A DNA stretch of 64,000 nucleotides from Gari tellinella (taxonomy: Eukaryota > Mollusca > Bivalvia > Cardiida > Psammobiidae). Below are positions 32,790 to 42,927 of this stretch, piece after piece (the stretch's first letter is position 1; every line of letters begins with the position of its first letter). The DNA is taken from positions 42,330,189-42,394,188 of the forward strand of contig OV277869.1 in NCBI GenBank assembly GCA_922989275.2. Reading direction: 5' to 3'. The notes beneath the pieces are model-generated. The model worked only from the letters and a program-made list of their open reading frames with translations. It had not been told where the DNA came from and searched no databases. The translations under genes were made by a program, and so were the position numbers.

Positions 32790-32940
32790 TCCAACGGTTT
32801 AAATCCTGATCAGATGTCGACTTACTCATCATCTAATCTGAATCCAAACTGTTTGCAAATGCCAGCACATAATAATTTTGAATAAGACCTCGACAACAAC
32901 TTAAAAGCAGACAACAAATTTGAAGCAGACGACATTTCTT
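32790..32940. mobile_element. D-family remnant
   Basis: AACGGTTTAAATCCTGATCA and CCAAACTGTTTGCAAATG, with AAGCAGACAACAAATTTG following. It ends next to the possible exon. Confidence 0.5.
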
Positions 32941-32966
32941 TGACCTTCAAACATTTAAACACTTAC

Positions 32967-33255
32967 CGTATTGACCTTGAGCTTCAGCTTCTGCTTCATC
33001 TTCAGGGCCTTTGACGGGCTTGTGATGTCGTCCGGTATCTCCATGGAGCTCTCTGACATCTTTCAACGTTAAAATTCCAGAAATCGACAAAAAACACGTT
33101 AATTCCAACTCACAAGTAGAATTACACAAGTAGAAGCACACAACACAGAAAACTTCACTTATTCCATTCCATCAATTTCCCACCAATTCTTACATGCAAA
33201 TGCAGCTATAAGATTCCATAAAGCGGCACATAAACTTTCTCCTGAGTTCGCCTAT
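32967..33255 (-). CDS. Possible 5' coding exon of an unidentified gene
   Basis: Read on the minus strand, ATG at 33059 has A at -3 and an in-frame TGA two codons upstream. It opens 31 codons beginning MSESSMEIPDDITSPSKALK and ending in a lysine-rich run. The frame reaches ACG|GTAAGTG, a strong donor (GTAAGT at 32966-32961), in phase 0. Upstream, TTGTTTTTCAG at about 33256-33266 could be the acceptor of this exon, making the 5' part UTR. The stretch is GC-richer than its surroundings and free of repeats. I do not recognise the protein. Later exons would lie at lower coordinates on the minus strand, possibly beyond the window; none was identified. Confidence 0.45.
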
Positions 33256-33317
33256 CTGAAAAACAATGCATAACAAGTTACTCAAACTCTTTCAGTACAG
33301 GTTATATGCTATGTTAT

Positions 33318-33388
33318 CCTTTGCAACAGTGTAGACCCTGATCAGAGGGCTCCTTAAGGAGCCCTCTGATCAGGGTCTGCACTGTTTG
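33318..33388. repeat. P-type perfect hairpin with TTAA dyad
   Basis: CTGATCAGAGGGCTCCTTAA paired with GGAGCCCTCTGATCAG. The outer part of this element runs to TTAAC near 33494. Confidence 0.75.
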
Positions 33389-33589
33389 CTCTACTTTTTA
33401 ATATCTGGGACACACACCCCTCAAGAGTCAACATAAACTGGTCCTAAATCAGAGAAAGGAAGAGTCCATATGAAGATTCAGTAGTGTAAGGGTTAACTGA
33501 AGAAAACCCTGGTTCTTTATCTCATGAGTGGCAGTTAAATATCAAATTTTCCTCCACATGTACCAAAGACATGTAACAACAAGAGCTGT

Positions 33590-34365
33590 CGGAGAACAGC
33601 AAAGCTCGCCTAATGAAACCTTTCTTAAATAGGTAACTATCAATAGAAAAGTGTATCAGTAGATTCATATTCAAGCCACAGGAAACCTCCATTCAAAATA
33701 TCAACTTCCTAATGCAAATATATCATGTAGTATAAGTGCATTCCAACACTTACTCCATAACTAACTTTGAAATTTCAGTCCAAAAACTCTAAGTCCTCAA
33801 CAGGTAAAATTTTGACTAAATTTAAACTTTTTTTTAAATTTTAACAACGCAACATCAATGTTCAACCCACAGGGCACCTCCATTCCAAATATCAGCTTCT
33901 TGATACAAATATTTCATGTAGTATTAGAGCATCACAACACTTACCCCAAAACTTTAACCATGAGACATCAGCCGAAAAACCTAAGTCCACAAAAGGTGTA
34001 ATTTTGACTAAATTTAATTTTTTATTTAAATTTTAACTACGCAATATCAACGTTCAACCCACAGGGCACCTCCAATCCAAATATCAGCATTTCATGTAGT
34101 ATTAGTGCATCACAACACTTAACCCAAAACTTTAACCATGAGAAATCAGCCGAAAAACCTAAGTCCACAAAAGGTGTAATTTTGACTAAATTTAAACTTT
34201 TTTTCAAATTTAAACTACGCAGCATCAATGTTCAACCCACAGGGCACCTCCAATCCAAATATCAGCTTCCTATTATAAATATTTCATGTAGTATTAGTGC
34301 ATTACAACACTTACCCCAAAACTTTAACCATGAGAAATCAGCCAAAAAAAGCTAAAAAAACAAAA
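33590..34365 (+). mobile_element. H7: CAAGAGCTGTCGGAGAAC-type element, 3' decayed
   Basis: The 5' hairpin GCTGTCGGAGAACAGC is followed by AAGCTCGCCTAATG. Four units of about 190 bp follow, marked by CCACAGGGCACCTCC and TTTCATGTAGTATTA. It fades at AAAGCTAAAAAAAC. Same family as 46728-48267. Confidence 0.75.
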
Positions 34366-34518
34366 ATAATCTGAATTACAAGACATTGTGACATTTACTC
34401 TTATAGTTCAAGATATTAGCTCATTGCATGCTAGCAGCGCAGGGCTGCCATAAGTTGAAGTGAAATTTCCTAAGATTTCAAAATTTGCATTTTTCAAGTG
34501 CAATTTTACGAAATTGTA

Positions 34519-34607
34519 CCTTTACCCCATAGCTTGTTTCTAGTTTTGTTGACATGCAACTACTTTCAGCCTGCTTTAAGCTACCATGTAATGGAAACAA
34601 GAGTTGT
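34519..34607 (+). mobile_element. A-family fragment cut by H8
   Basis: CCTTTACCCCATAGCTTG then ACTTTCAGCCTGCTTTAAGC. The core is deleted. Confidence 0.55.
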
Positions 34608-36646
34608 CAGAGAGACAACAAAGCTCGCCACCGGCACCTTTAGAAACTTAAAAGCACACTCAAGGTCACAGAGGTCAACCTTTTTGCCTGCATGGAAAGG
34701 TCATGTCCATTTACACTGGCAAATCAAATATGAAAATAACACATCAAGGGACATAGGAATTATAAGCATTTTTGAAACCTAAACGCAGATTTCGAAACCT
34801 AAAACCTTTCGCGACCTTAGTTCAAGGTCAAGGACACTGGGCTAATTTTTTTGCATGCATGGAAAGGTCGTGTCCCTATACACATGCATGCCAAATATGA
34901 AAGAAATATCTCAGTGGATATATGAGTTAAAGAAATTTTGAGAAACCTAAACGCAGACTTTGAAACCTAAACGCGGGTCCTAAGTTCAAGGTCAAGGTCA
35001 GAGGACTCAAACCTTTTGCATGCAAGGAAAGATCTTGTTCATATACACATGCAAACTGAATATGAAAGGAATATTTCAATGGACATAAGAGTAATAAGAA
35101 TTTTGAGAAACCAAAACACAGATTTCGAAACTAAACATGGGCCCTAAGTTCAAAGTCAAGGTCACAGGGGTCTAAATTTTGCTGTGCCTGGAAAGGTCTT
35201 GTCCATATACACACATAAACCAACTATGAAAGCAATACAAGGGACATAGAAGTAAAAGGCATTTTTCAAAACCTAAACACAGGCCCTAATTTCAAGGTCA
35301 AGGTCACAAGTGTCCAAATTTATCTGTGCATCGAAAGGTCATGTCCATATACACATACATACCAACTATGAAAGCAATAACTCAAAGGACAGAGAAGTTA
35401 AAGGCATTTTTCAAAACCTAAACGCAGATTTCGAAACCTAAACACAGGCCATAAGTTCAAGGTCAAGGGGTCAAAAAATTTCTGTGCATGTAAAGGTCTT
35501 GTCCATGTACACATACATACCAACTATGAAAGCAATACCCCAAAGAACATAGCAGTTAAACGTATTTTTCTAAACCTAAACACAGATTTCGAAACCTAAA
35601 CACAGGCCCTAAGTTCAAGGTCAAGGTCACACGGGTCTAAATTCTTCTTTGCATGTAAAGGTCTTGCCCATATACACATACATACCAACTATGAAAGCAA
35701 TACCTCAAGGGACATAGAAGTTAAAGGCATTTTTCTAAACTTAAACACAAATTTCGAAACCTAAACGCAGGCCCTTAGTTCAAGGTCAAGGTCACAGGGG
35801 TCAAACATTTTCTGTGCATGGAAAGGTCTTGTCCATATACACACACATACCAACTATTGAAGCAATACCTCAAGGGACATAGAAGTTAAAGGCATTTTTC
35901 GAAACCTAAACGCAGATTTCGAAACCTAAACGCAGGCCCTAAGTTCAAGGTCAAGGTCACAAGGGTCTAAATTTTTCTGAGCATGGAAAGGTCTTGTCTA
36001 TATACACACACATACCGACTATGGAAGCAAAAACCTTAAGGGATATAGAAGTTAAAGGCATTTTTCAAAACCTAAATGCAGATTTCGAAACCTAAACGCA
36101 GGCCCTAAGTTCAAGGTCAAGGTCACAGGGGTCTAAATTTTTCTGTGCATGTAAAGGTCTTGTCCATATACACACACATACAAACTATTGAAGCAATACC
36201 TCAAGGGAAATAGAAGCTAAAGGCATTTTTCGAAACCTAAACGCAGGCCCTAAGTTCAAGGTCAAGGTCACAGGGGTCAAAAAAATTCTGTGCATGGAAA
36301 GGTCTTGTCCATATACACACACATACCTACTATGGAAGCAATACCTTAAGGGACATAAAAGTTTAAAGGCATTTTTCGAAACCTAAACGCAGATTTTGAA
36401 ACCTAAACGCAGGCCCTAAGTTCAAGGTCAAGGTCACAGGGGTCAAACATTTTCTGTGCATGGAAAGGTCTTGTCCATATACACACACATACCAACTATG
36501 AAAGCAATACCTCAAGGAACAGACATTTTCTTAAAATTGTTTACGCCGTTCACGACGACGCCAACGACGACGACGATGACTACGACGACGACTACACCGG
36601 GGGTATTGCAATAGCTTGTCATGTACTACGTACAGGCGAGCTAAAA
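34608..36646 (+). mobile_element. H8: CAAGAGTTGTCAG-type element with AGGTCA arrays
   Basis: 5' hairpin GTTGTCAGAGAGACAAC then AAGCTCGCC; 3' CGACGACGACGATG run and AATAGCTTG..CAGGCGAGCT. About eleven units of 142-168 bp. AGGTCAAGGTCA lies at 34989, 35295, 35618, 35783, 35948, 36114, 36259 and 36425, with degenerate forms near 35153 and 35460. TGGAAAGGTCTTGTCC and CGAAACCTAAACGCAG also recur. Confidence 0.8.
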
Positions 36647-36709
36647 AAAAACGAAGATTTAGGAAAATTCCAGAGAAAAGGCAGCCCTGGTAGATTATCT
36701 AAGCAATAT

Positions 36710-36787
36710 GTCTGGATCCTGATGAGACACTGAATGGGGTTCTGCCACATCTCATCAAGATCAAAACTGTTTGACACTCTAATCCTG
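36710..36787. repeat. D-type core II hairpin, decayed
   Basis: TGGATCCTGATGAGACAC and CATCTCATCAAGATC; abuts the A element at 36788. Confidence 0.5.
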
Positions 36788-36996
36788 TTAACCACTTAAA
36801 GCAGGCTGAAAATAAAGCAGAATGATCCTTAAGGCGCATTCTGCTTTACTTTCAGCCTGCTTTAAGCTACCATCTGCTAGGATATAGAAAATATTTCTTA
36901 AGATACATGTTTATGACTGTATAAATTGGAACTCTTTTCTTTTGTGGAGGAAAAATCAAAGGTGTATAAAGGCGTATTTATGGGGTAATGGGTTAA
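36788..36996 (+). mobile_element. A-family MITE, left end trimmed to arm
   Basis: The left TTAA (36788) sits directly at the arm CCACTTAAAGCAGG, so the outer left segment is missing. Right TTAA at 36993. Confidence 0.75.
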
Positions 36997-37318
36997 TATT
37001 GTGCATGCTGCGGGCAAAATCTTGATAACAGTTGCAAGATTTTTTTCATGAATCTTTTCACATTTTGAATTCATGACTTTTTGTAATTTATATTCACTTT
37101 TTAATAACAAGATAACCATATATCTACCATCAACCCAGTGATTCATATATACTCAACAAAAAAAGTTTTCAGAAAATCATCGTACAAAAGTACACCGAAA
37201 CTAACCATTATCATTTTTTTTATTTATTTGATTAGATACATTTTTGCAATGTTTGCAATCTGACAATGCATCTGTTAATATAGAAAAGAGTCAAAAGCAG
37301 ATGACCTTTTGTAAGTAT
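36997..37318. other. Spacer
   Basis: AT-rich; nothing recognised. Confidence 0.35.
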
Positions 37319-37511
37319 CAGGGCTCCAGATAAGTGGGGTATTTCAAAAACTAAAATCTTTATTTCTTAATTTAACCCTATGGTGTCACTACTCATTAGA
37401 ATCGTCTCAAAGAGACGATTCTAATGAGTAGTGACACCATATGATTTGGTGGTAAAATTAGCAAGAAAGTGTTGGATTTGTTCAATTTACCCCCACTTAT
37501 CTGGAGCCCTG
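37319..37511. mobile_element. C-family MITE with 5-bp target duplication
   Basis: AGTAT at 37314-37318 and 37512-37516. The central palindrome is perfect over CACTACTCATTAGAATCGTC. Confidence 0.85.
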
Positions 37512-37705
37512 AGTATCCGCTGGCATTCCAAAAGTTAACTTGCAACACAAATTCAATAGAAAGTACAGCTTGTCAATTTTGATATTATATCCTGCTCAAC
37601 CAATATTAAGTAGCCATTACCCGCCAAACTTGCAGTAAGTCTTTCTCGTAGTAAACAGGCTATGTCTCCCTCAGGTCTGCTATATGCTAGAATTGATTGT
37701 TAAAT

Positions 37706-37922
37706 ACAATTAAACTTGTATACAGCAACCACTAAAAAAATCCAAAATATTAATCTCAAATTTATGTGAAAAACTTGATGCAGGACAAAAGCAAAGCAGA
37801 AAGCTCCTACAGGAGCTTTCTGCTTTGCTTTTGTCCTGCATCAAGTAGCTACTGTTATCTATCTTTAGACAGCTTTATATGCTTTCTTAAAGAGTGACTG
37901 CTTTACAAAGTTCAACTGTTCT
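37706..37922. mobile_element. E-related MITE with variant ends
   Basis: The hairpin GGACAAAAGCAAAGCAGAAA with centre AGCTCCTACAGGAGCT is flanked by CAGCAACCACTAAA and AGTGACTGC. The ends lack the CAGTAAAACCTC word. Confidence 0.6.
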
Positions 37923-38296
37923 GTGGAATACTCATTTAGTGTGTTGTACAATGACAATATCAATACAATCTCGTCTTTTATCATTCTTTGGAATAACATT
38001 TACTGGACAAAACTCCTCAGACACAGCTTTTCCGGGAAAAAATGGCTCAGACATCTAATAATCTAAGACAGTCAAACTTGTGTTGTTCCTTTCCAATATA
38101 CAGAACACTCTAGAACGGCATTTCCAACCACATTAATATTTAAAGCTTTCTGTAGAATTAGACGTTTCTTTTCACTGTTAAATTTCAATAATTCCATCAC
38201 ACTTGAGTCAAACAAACCAGCTTCCCAAAATTAATGTGACTTTGCTATATTTCAACTTTGAAATATTAGGACTTGTTGGAGTTGAGCAAGATAGAG
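37923..38296. other. Spacer
   Basis: No feature recognised. Confidence 0.35.
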
Positions 38297-38471
38297 ATAT
38301 TGAAGTTTGATATTTTAATATTCTTCTTTTGCCACTAAACCTCTATGTGGTCTTACTATTCATTGGACTCTTCTCTTTCAGATGATTCTAATGAGAAGCC
38401 ACAACATAGGGTTTGTGACGACAAACTGGAGAAAATATTGTTCAGTTTACTCACTCGTACCTCAAGCCCTA
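38297..38471. mobile_element. C-family MITE, old
   Basis: ACTATTCATTGGACTCTTC and GATGATTCTAATGAGAAG remain of the core; ACCTCAAGCCCTA at the end. Confidence 0.5.
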
Positions 38472-38779
38472 TTCAATCATAGCTTGTTTTTCTGTACAAA
38501 CTTTTTTATCAATCACTGTCAAAGGTAAATAAAATATATTCTTCCTCTGGTCTTATCAATCACAGAAGCTGCGACATCATTATCATTTCCTCTTTTAATT
38601 TCCTTTTGAAAACAACATTTTCCCATATCCCACAGACATCTTATACAGTCAAACTTGGGTCAACTCATTTCATTATTGACATTACGATGATAATTTCTTT
38701 GAAAAACAAGCAAAATGTGTTTGTGAAACACCAATGCCCCCCAGACAGCAGCATGTTTGGTAATGTTCAGGCTTATTTG
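38472..38779. other. Spacer
   Basis: Nothing recognised. Confidence 0.35.
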
Positions 38780-39740
38780 CAAAAGTAGGTCAAAGTCAAG
38801 GTCTCATTGTAAACAAATAAGTATGGTTTGAATAATCTTCAGACAAGAAAAATATATACCAACCATGGAAGCCCTTGGCCTATTGATTCCAATGTTACAG
38901 ACATTTAAACGTTTTTGCAAAAGTAGGTCAGAGGTCAAGATCAGAAGGGTAAAAATGTTGGCATGGACATGCCAATAGCGAAGCCATAGGCATATTGGTT
39001 TTAATATTATAGATATTTAAATACTTTTGCAAAAAGTAGGTCAAAGGCAAGGTCACATGATAATAAGCACTGGTATGGTTTGAAAGGTCTTAAGACAAGA
39101 AAGACACATTCCAAGTGTAAAAGCCCAATGCATATTGGTTAAAACTTTATAGGCATTCAAAGACCTTTGCAAAAGTAGGTTTAAGGTGAATATTAAAAGG
39201 GCAAGAATGTTTGCATAGTCAAAAAGATTTCGACAAAAGGAAATCAAATGCCTATGTGCAATAGCGCAAAATTAAGTTAAGGATTTTGTTAATGTTTGGT
39301 TAAATAGGTCAAAGGTCAAGATCACATGGTAAAACACATTGGTATGGTTGGAAAGGTCTAAACACAGGAAAGGTGCATACAAAGTATGGAAGCCGTAGGC
39401 CTATAGGTTCAAATGTATTTAAAGATGTTAATACAAGCAGGTCAAATGTCAAGGACACAAGGGCAAAACGTTGGCATGGTTGAAAAGTACTAGACAAAAG
39501 GAAGGCACATGCAAAGATTAAAAGTCTATGTGCAATACTGCAATAGTGCAAAAGTTATAACCAAAATTATAGTCCTATTGGTTCAAATGTTATAGGTATT
39601 TAAAGAATTTTACGAAAGGAGGTCAAATGTCAAGGTCAAGGTTAAAAGGGCAAAAGAGAGGGCATGATCAAAATATTTTGACACATGCAAGGCACAGGCC
39701 AACTATGAAAGCCATATGTCCAGTTGTGCAAAAGTTACAG
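38780..39740 (+). mobile_element. H12: tandem element remnant with AGGTCA words
   Basis: Five to six diverged units of about 130-170 bp marked by GCAAAAGTAGGTCAAAG and ATTGGTT..ATAGGCATT. AGGTCAAAGGTCAAG-type words recur but are more decayed than in H8 or H9. No ends seen. Confidence 0.55.
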
Positions 39741-40113
39741 AAAAAAAACACACTTTATAAAAACTTCTTATTTTTAAAAAAAGAAAAGAAAGATACATTA
39801 GCAAAATGATTTTATCTTTCACTAAATATTCATTTATATATCTATCAAACATTTTTTCCAGTAATGAAAACAATATTTTTCTCACAAGTATAAAACACCT
39901 CTAGCCTAAATCAATTGCTATGTTTAACTTTCTCATTACTATATAGCCTCTGGCCCAACATCATTCATAGGTAAATTCTAAAATAGTTATTTTAATCATG
40001 AAAACCAGTTATTATGCTTAGTTTAAATTCAGGATTTGTCATCCTATACAGTGAATTTTTTATCTGATAAAGCAAACAGGTAATTGACAATCACAATCAA
40101 ATCTCTTTACGAT
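39741..40113. other. AT-rich spacer
   Basis: Nothing recognised. Confidence 0.35.
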
Positions 40114-40290
40114 TTAACCCTTCTCCTATCATCGAAACCTGGCTTCGAGGTTATAAAGCGTTTTAGTTGAGTCTGAGTGTGTTCCCAAGCATTTGATTGT
40201 CAGATTTGAGCCTAGGCTCAAATCTGACCAATCAAATGCTTGGGAACGAGTTTAGACTCAAGTCAAAAGCTTTATAACCTCGGAGCCAGG
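40114..40290. mobile_element. Q-family palindrome
   Basis: TTAA at 40114. Arms from GAGGTTATAAAGC (40147) to GCTTTATAACCTC meet at GAGCCTAGGCTC near 40215. The whole is a stem of about 65 bp with a few mismatches. Confidence 0.75.
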
Positions 40291-40371
40291 AGTATCATTG
40301 AAGCCTTCTGAATACAATGTAGACCCAAATCAGATGGCTCAACGATTCTGATATGTATTTCAAATACATGT

Positions 40372-41030
40372 ACAGTAAAATCTCTCTATTATGACCATTT
40401 AACTCTTTACCCCGTAAATATGTCTTTTTACTCCTTTAGTTTATTCCTCCACTGAAGAAAATATGTCCTTTTTATACAAGCATGTACATAATTATACACC
40501 AATTTATTTTACTAAATGTTTGCCTGGCATCAGCCAATTCTTTTCGATGACTGCTGTTGAGACTTGTTAATATGAACCCAGTGCCTTTCGGATCTAAAAC
40601 AAATCACCCAATAGCCAAGTCAGTCCCCATCCAATTTTTACCAAGACATTGTAAAAGTTCTAGGAATAGTTAGAGGCTTCAGAAGACCTATATGTAATGT
40701 TTAACCCATTACCCCATAAATACACCTTTTTACGCCTTTAATTTATTCATCCACTGAAAAGAATAGTTCCAATTTATATTATAACAAAACAGAATCATAA
40801 GAAATATTTTCTATATTCTAGCAGATAATAGCTTAAAGGAGGCTGAAAGTAAAGCAGAATGCGCCTTAAGGCGCATTCTGCTTGACTTTAAACCTGCTTT
40901 AAGTGGTCAACTATTTTCAAAACTAGAAACAGGCTATGGGCTAATGGGTTAATAAGTTGCTTAGAAAGTTGCTAGATAGAAATAATGCAGAAAGCTCCTG
41001 AAAGGGAGCAATGCCTTATACATGTACAGT
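40372..41030. mobile_element. Broken E element with A pieces
   Basis: CAGTAAAATCTCTCTATTATG at 40375 then an A half from TTAA 40399 to about 40500. An E-like AGAAAGCTCCTGAAAGGGAG stretch remains near 40990. 40500-40700 is unassigned. Confidence 0.45.
40701..40952 (-). mobile_element. A-family MITE, complete
   Basis: TTAA at 40701 and 40949. Core GCGCCTTAAGGCGC with one arm TTGACTTTAAACC. Confidence 0.85.
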
Positions 41031-41214
41031 CAAACCTCTCTATTACGATTACAAAATTGTGTTAAATTATCAGGTGTTTAAGACAGGTATCTGTTTAAAG
41101 AAAGTTACTGGAGCATTGAGCTCACTTAGGAATCGTCGTTCCTTTGTACGTTTGGGTGTCCTCAAGGACGTTACCGCTTCCTACTGAAAGCTCCATGTTT
41201 TACTGTCACCTAGC

Positions 41215-41623
41215 TTAACCCATTACCCCATAGCCTGTTTGTAGTTTTGAAGATACAGTCGAACTTCGATATCTCGAACTCCGTTAAGTCGAACATACCT
41301 GTATTTTACGTTTTAACTTTGAAATACGGGTATGTTCCACATAACCGAGCATGAAATAATGAAGTTCATGTGTTGACATATTGTAAATTTCTAGTTAAGC
41401 GAGTTCGAGATAATGAAGTTTGACTGTATGTAACTACTTAAAGAAGACAGCCTTAAGGTGTATTTTGCTTTACTTTCAGCCTGTTTTAAGCTATTACCTG
41501 CTAGAATAAAGAAAATATTTCTTATGATACATATTCATGACATATGTTATAAAAGGGAACTATATTCTTCAGGGGAGGTAAATTAAAGCTGTAAAAAGGG
41601 GTATTTATGGGGTAATGGGTTAA
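41215..41623 (+). mobile_element. A-family MITE, middle of three nested
   Basis: TTAA at 41215 and 41620. The left arm is interrupted by the G element. Confidence 0.8.
41256..41426. mobile_element. G-family TA MITE, innermost
   Basis: CAGTCGAACTTCGATATCTC to GAAGTTTGACTG; TA at 41254 and 41427. Hairpin built on TATTTTACGTTTTAACTTTGA. Confidence 0.85.
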
Positions 41624-41951
41624 ACTGTCACCTGTTAAGTCAATCAGCCTTGGTTTTAGTGGTCGCAATAGAGAGGTGTTACTGTAGTTCTGTATGTCAT
41701 CTCCACACTACATCAGGTACAAGATTGATTTATCAGATCTCAACTCCCTTTCACTAGGTACTTCAATATGGCAGGGCCTTTTTTCCAAAAATTGAGAAGG
41801 GGCCTTAGCCTTTCCATTTGGGAAATTCAAGCACCATTTTCCACCAAATTGGGCAAAGTAGACCTCCAAAAAACATAAGAACTGAATGGAAGTCTACTTA
41901 CTAACAGTAAATTGAAAATTTCATTAATTTAAAACCAGAAAATAAAACTAT

Positions 41952-42862
41952 TTAAGGGTGTATCAATGTCATAAGCGATTTTTTCAAAGTATTAAACTTT
42001 TTTTCTATCATTGTTTTTTATGATGAATGAAAAAATGAAAAAAAAATAAAATGGTGGTGTCCTTTTTTTTGAGCTACAGCGATTTGAAAAAGGTATGTCA
42101 AATATGGACTTTTTTCCCAAAATTTTACCCATTCAGAGTACACGCTTCAATAAAATCTATTTCAAAACAAAACAAACATGGTAATTTTGGTTTTCATTAT
42201 TTATTTCATGTCTATGGTGGTATTTTCACAAACCAAATTTAGACAAAGCAGGCACTAGGTTTGAACAATATGGATCCTCGAATATCAAAAATATGCTTTT
42301 TATAGGGCATGATTTTATTAGATTTTTTATTTTATGAAAAAAAAGTAAAAAAGTTTGAAAATGAAAGGGTTCTAGTATTAAACTTTTTCTTATATTCTAC
42401 CAAATGAAAGCCAATGCTAAGGCAGTTCAAAATATGAAAAGAAATTGAAAGGTCAGTGTTGAAAATTTTGAGTTATTAAAGTAAAGAGAGTTACAAAAAA
42501 GTACCATATCGATGATATTTAGAGCTTTATAAATTTCACAATTGGTGCCTGTTTTTTCTTAAATTAGTTTTTGTATGAAGAAATACTACCATAGAAAGGA
42601 AATAAATAACACAAAACCAAATTATCATATTTGTTTTCATTTAAAATGGATTTTATTGAAGCGGGCTGTTTGAAAAGGACAAAATAAGAGAAAGTGGGTG
42701 GGGTAAATTTTACATGGCCGTAGAGCCAACTGTTGTTTACCGAAGTGTACACTTTTTCTATTTTTTCATTCATCTTAAATAGCTCTTCAATACAAAACCA
42801 CCATAGAGTATTTTCAGATACTTTGAAAATTTCCCAAATTCATGACATGGATACACCCTTAA
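41952..42862. mobile_element. T3: 0.9-kb TTAA-flanked imperfect palindrome
   Basis: TTAAGGGTGTATC at the left and GATACACCCTTAA at the right. The left half returns in the right half (CAATAAAATC with GATTTTATTG; ACCATAGA words both sides). TTAA at 41952 and 42859 fits piggyBac-type insertion. No transposase frame. Confidence 0.7.
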
Positions 42863-42927
42863 CACTAAAGAGGGACTGGTAATTGAATAGAACAAAATTA
42901 TAAAAAAAAATAAAACAATAATAATAA

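Larger units (their letters stand above)
34440..36689. mobile_element. hAT-like MITE split by H8
   Basis: CAGGGCTGCC at 34440 and GGCAGCCCTG ending 36689, with subterminal AAATTTCCTAAG and TTAGGAAAATT also inverted. No convincing 8-bp target duplication. It also encloses an A fragment at 34519. Confidence 0.5.
41037..41684. mobile_element. E-family TA element, outermost of three nested
   Basis: TA at 41035 and 41685; CAGTCAAACCTCTCTATTA and AGAGAGGTGTTACTG. Its interior includes GGAATCGTCGTTCCTTTGTA, not seen in other E copies. Holds the A copy at 41215. Confidence 0.7.

Noticed and set aside
32947..33141. 64-codon minus-strand frame over the possible exon
   Set aside because: It is in a different frame from the ATG with Kozak context and runs through the donor site; treated as a shadow.
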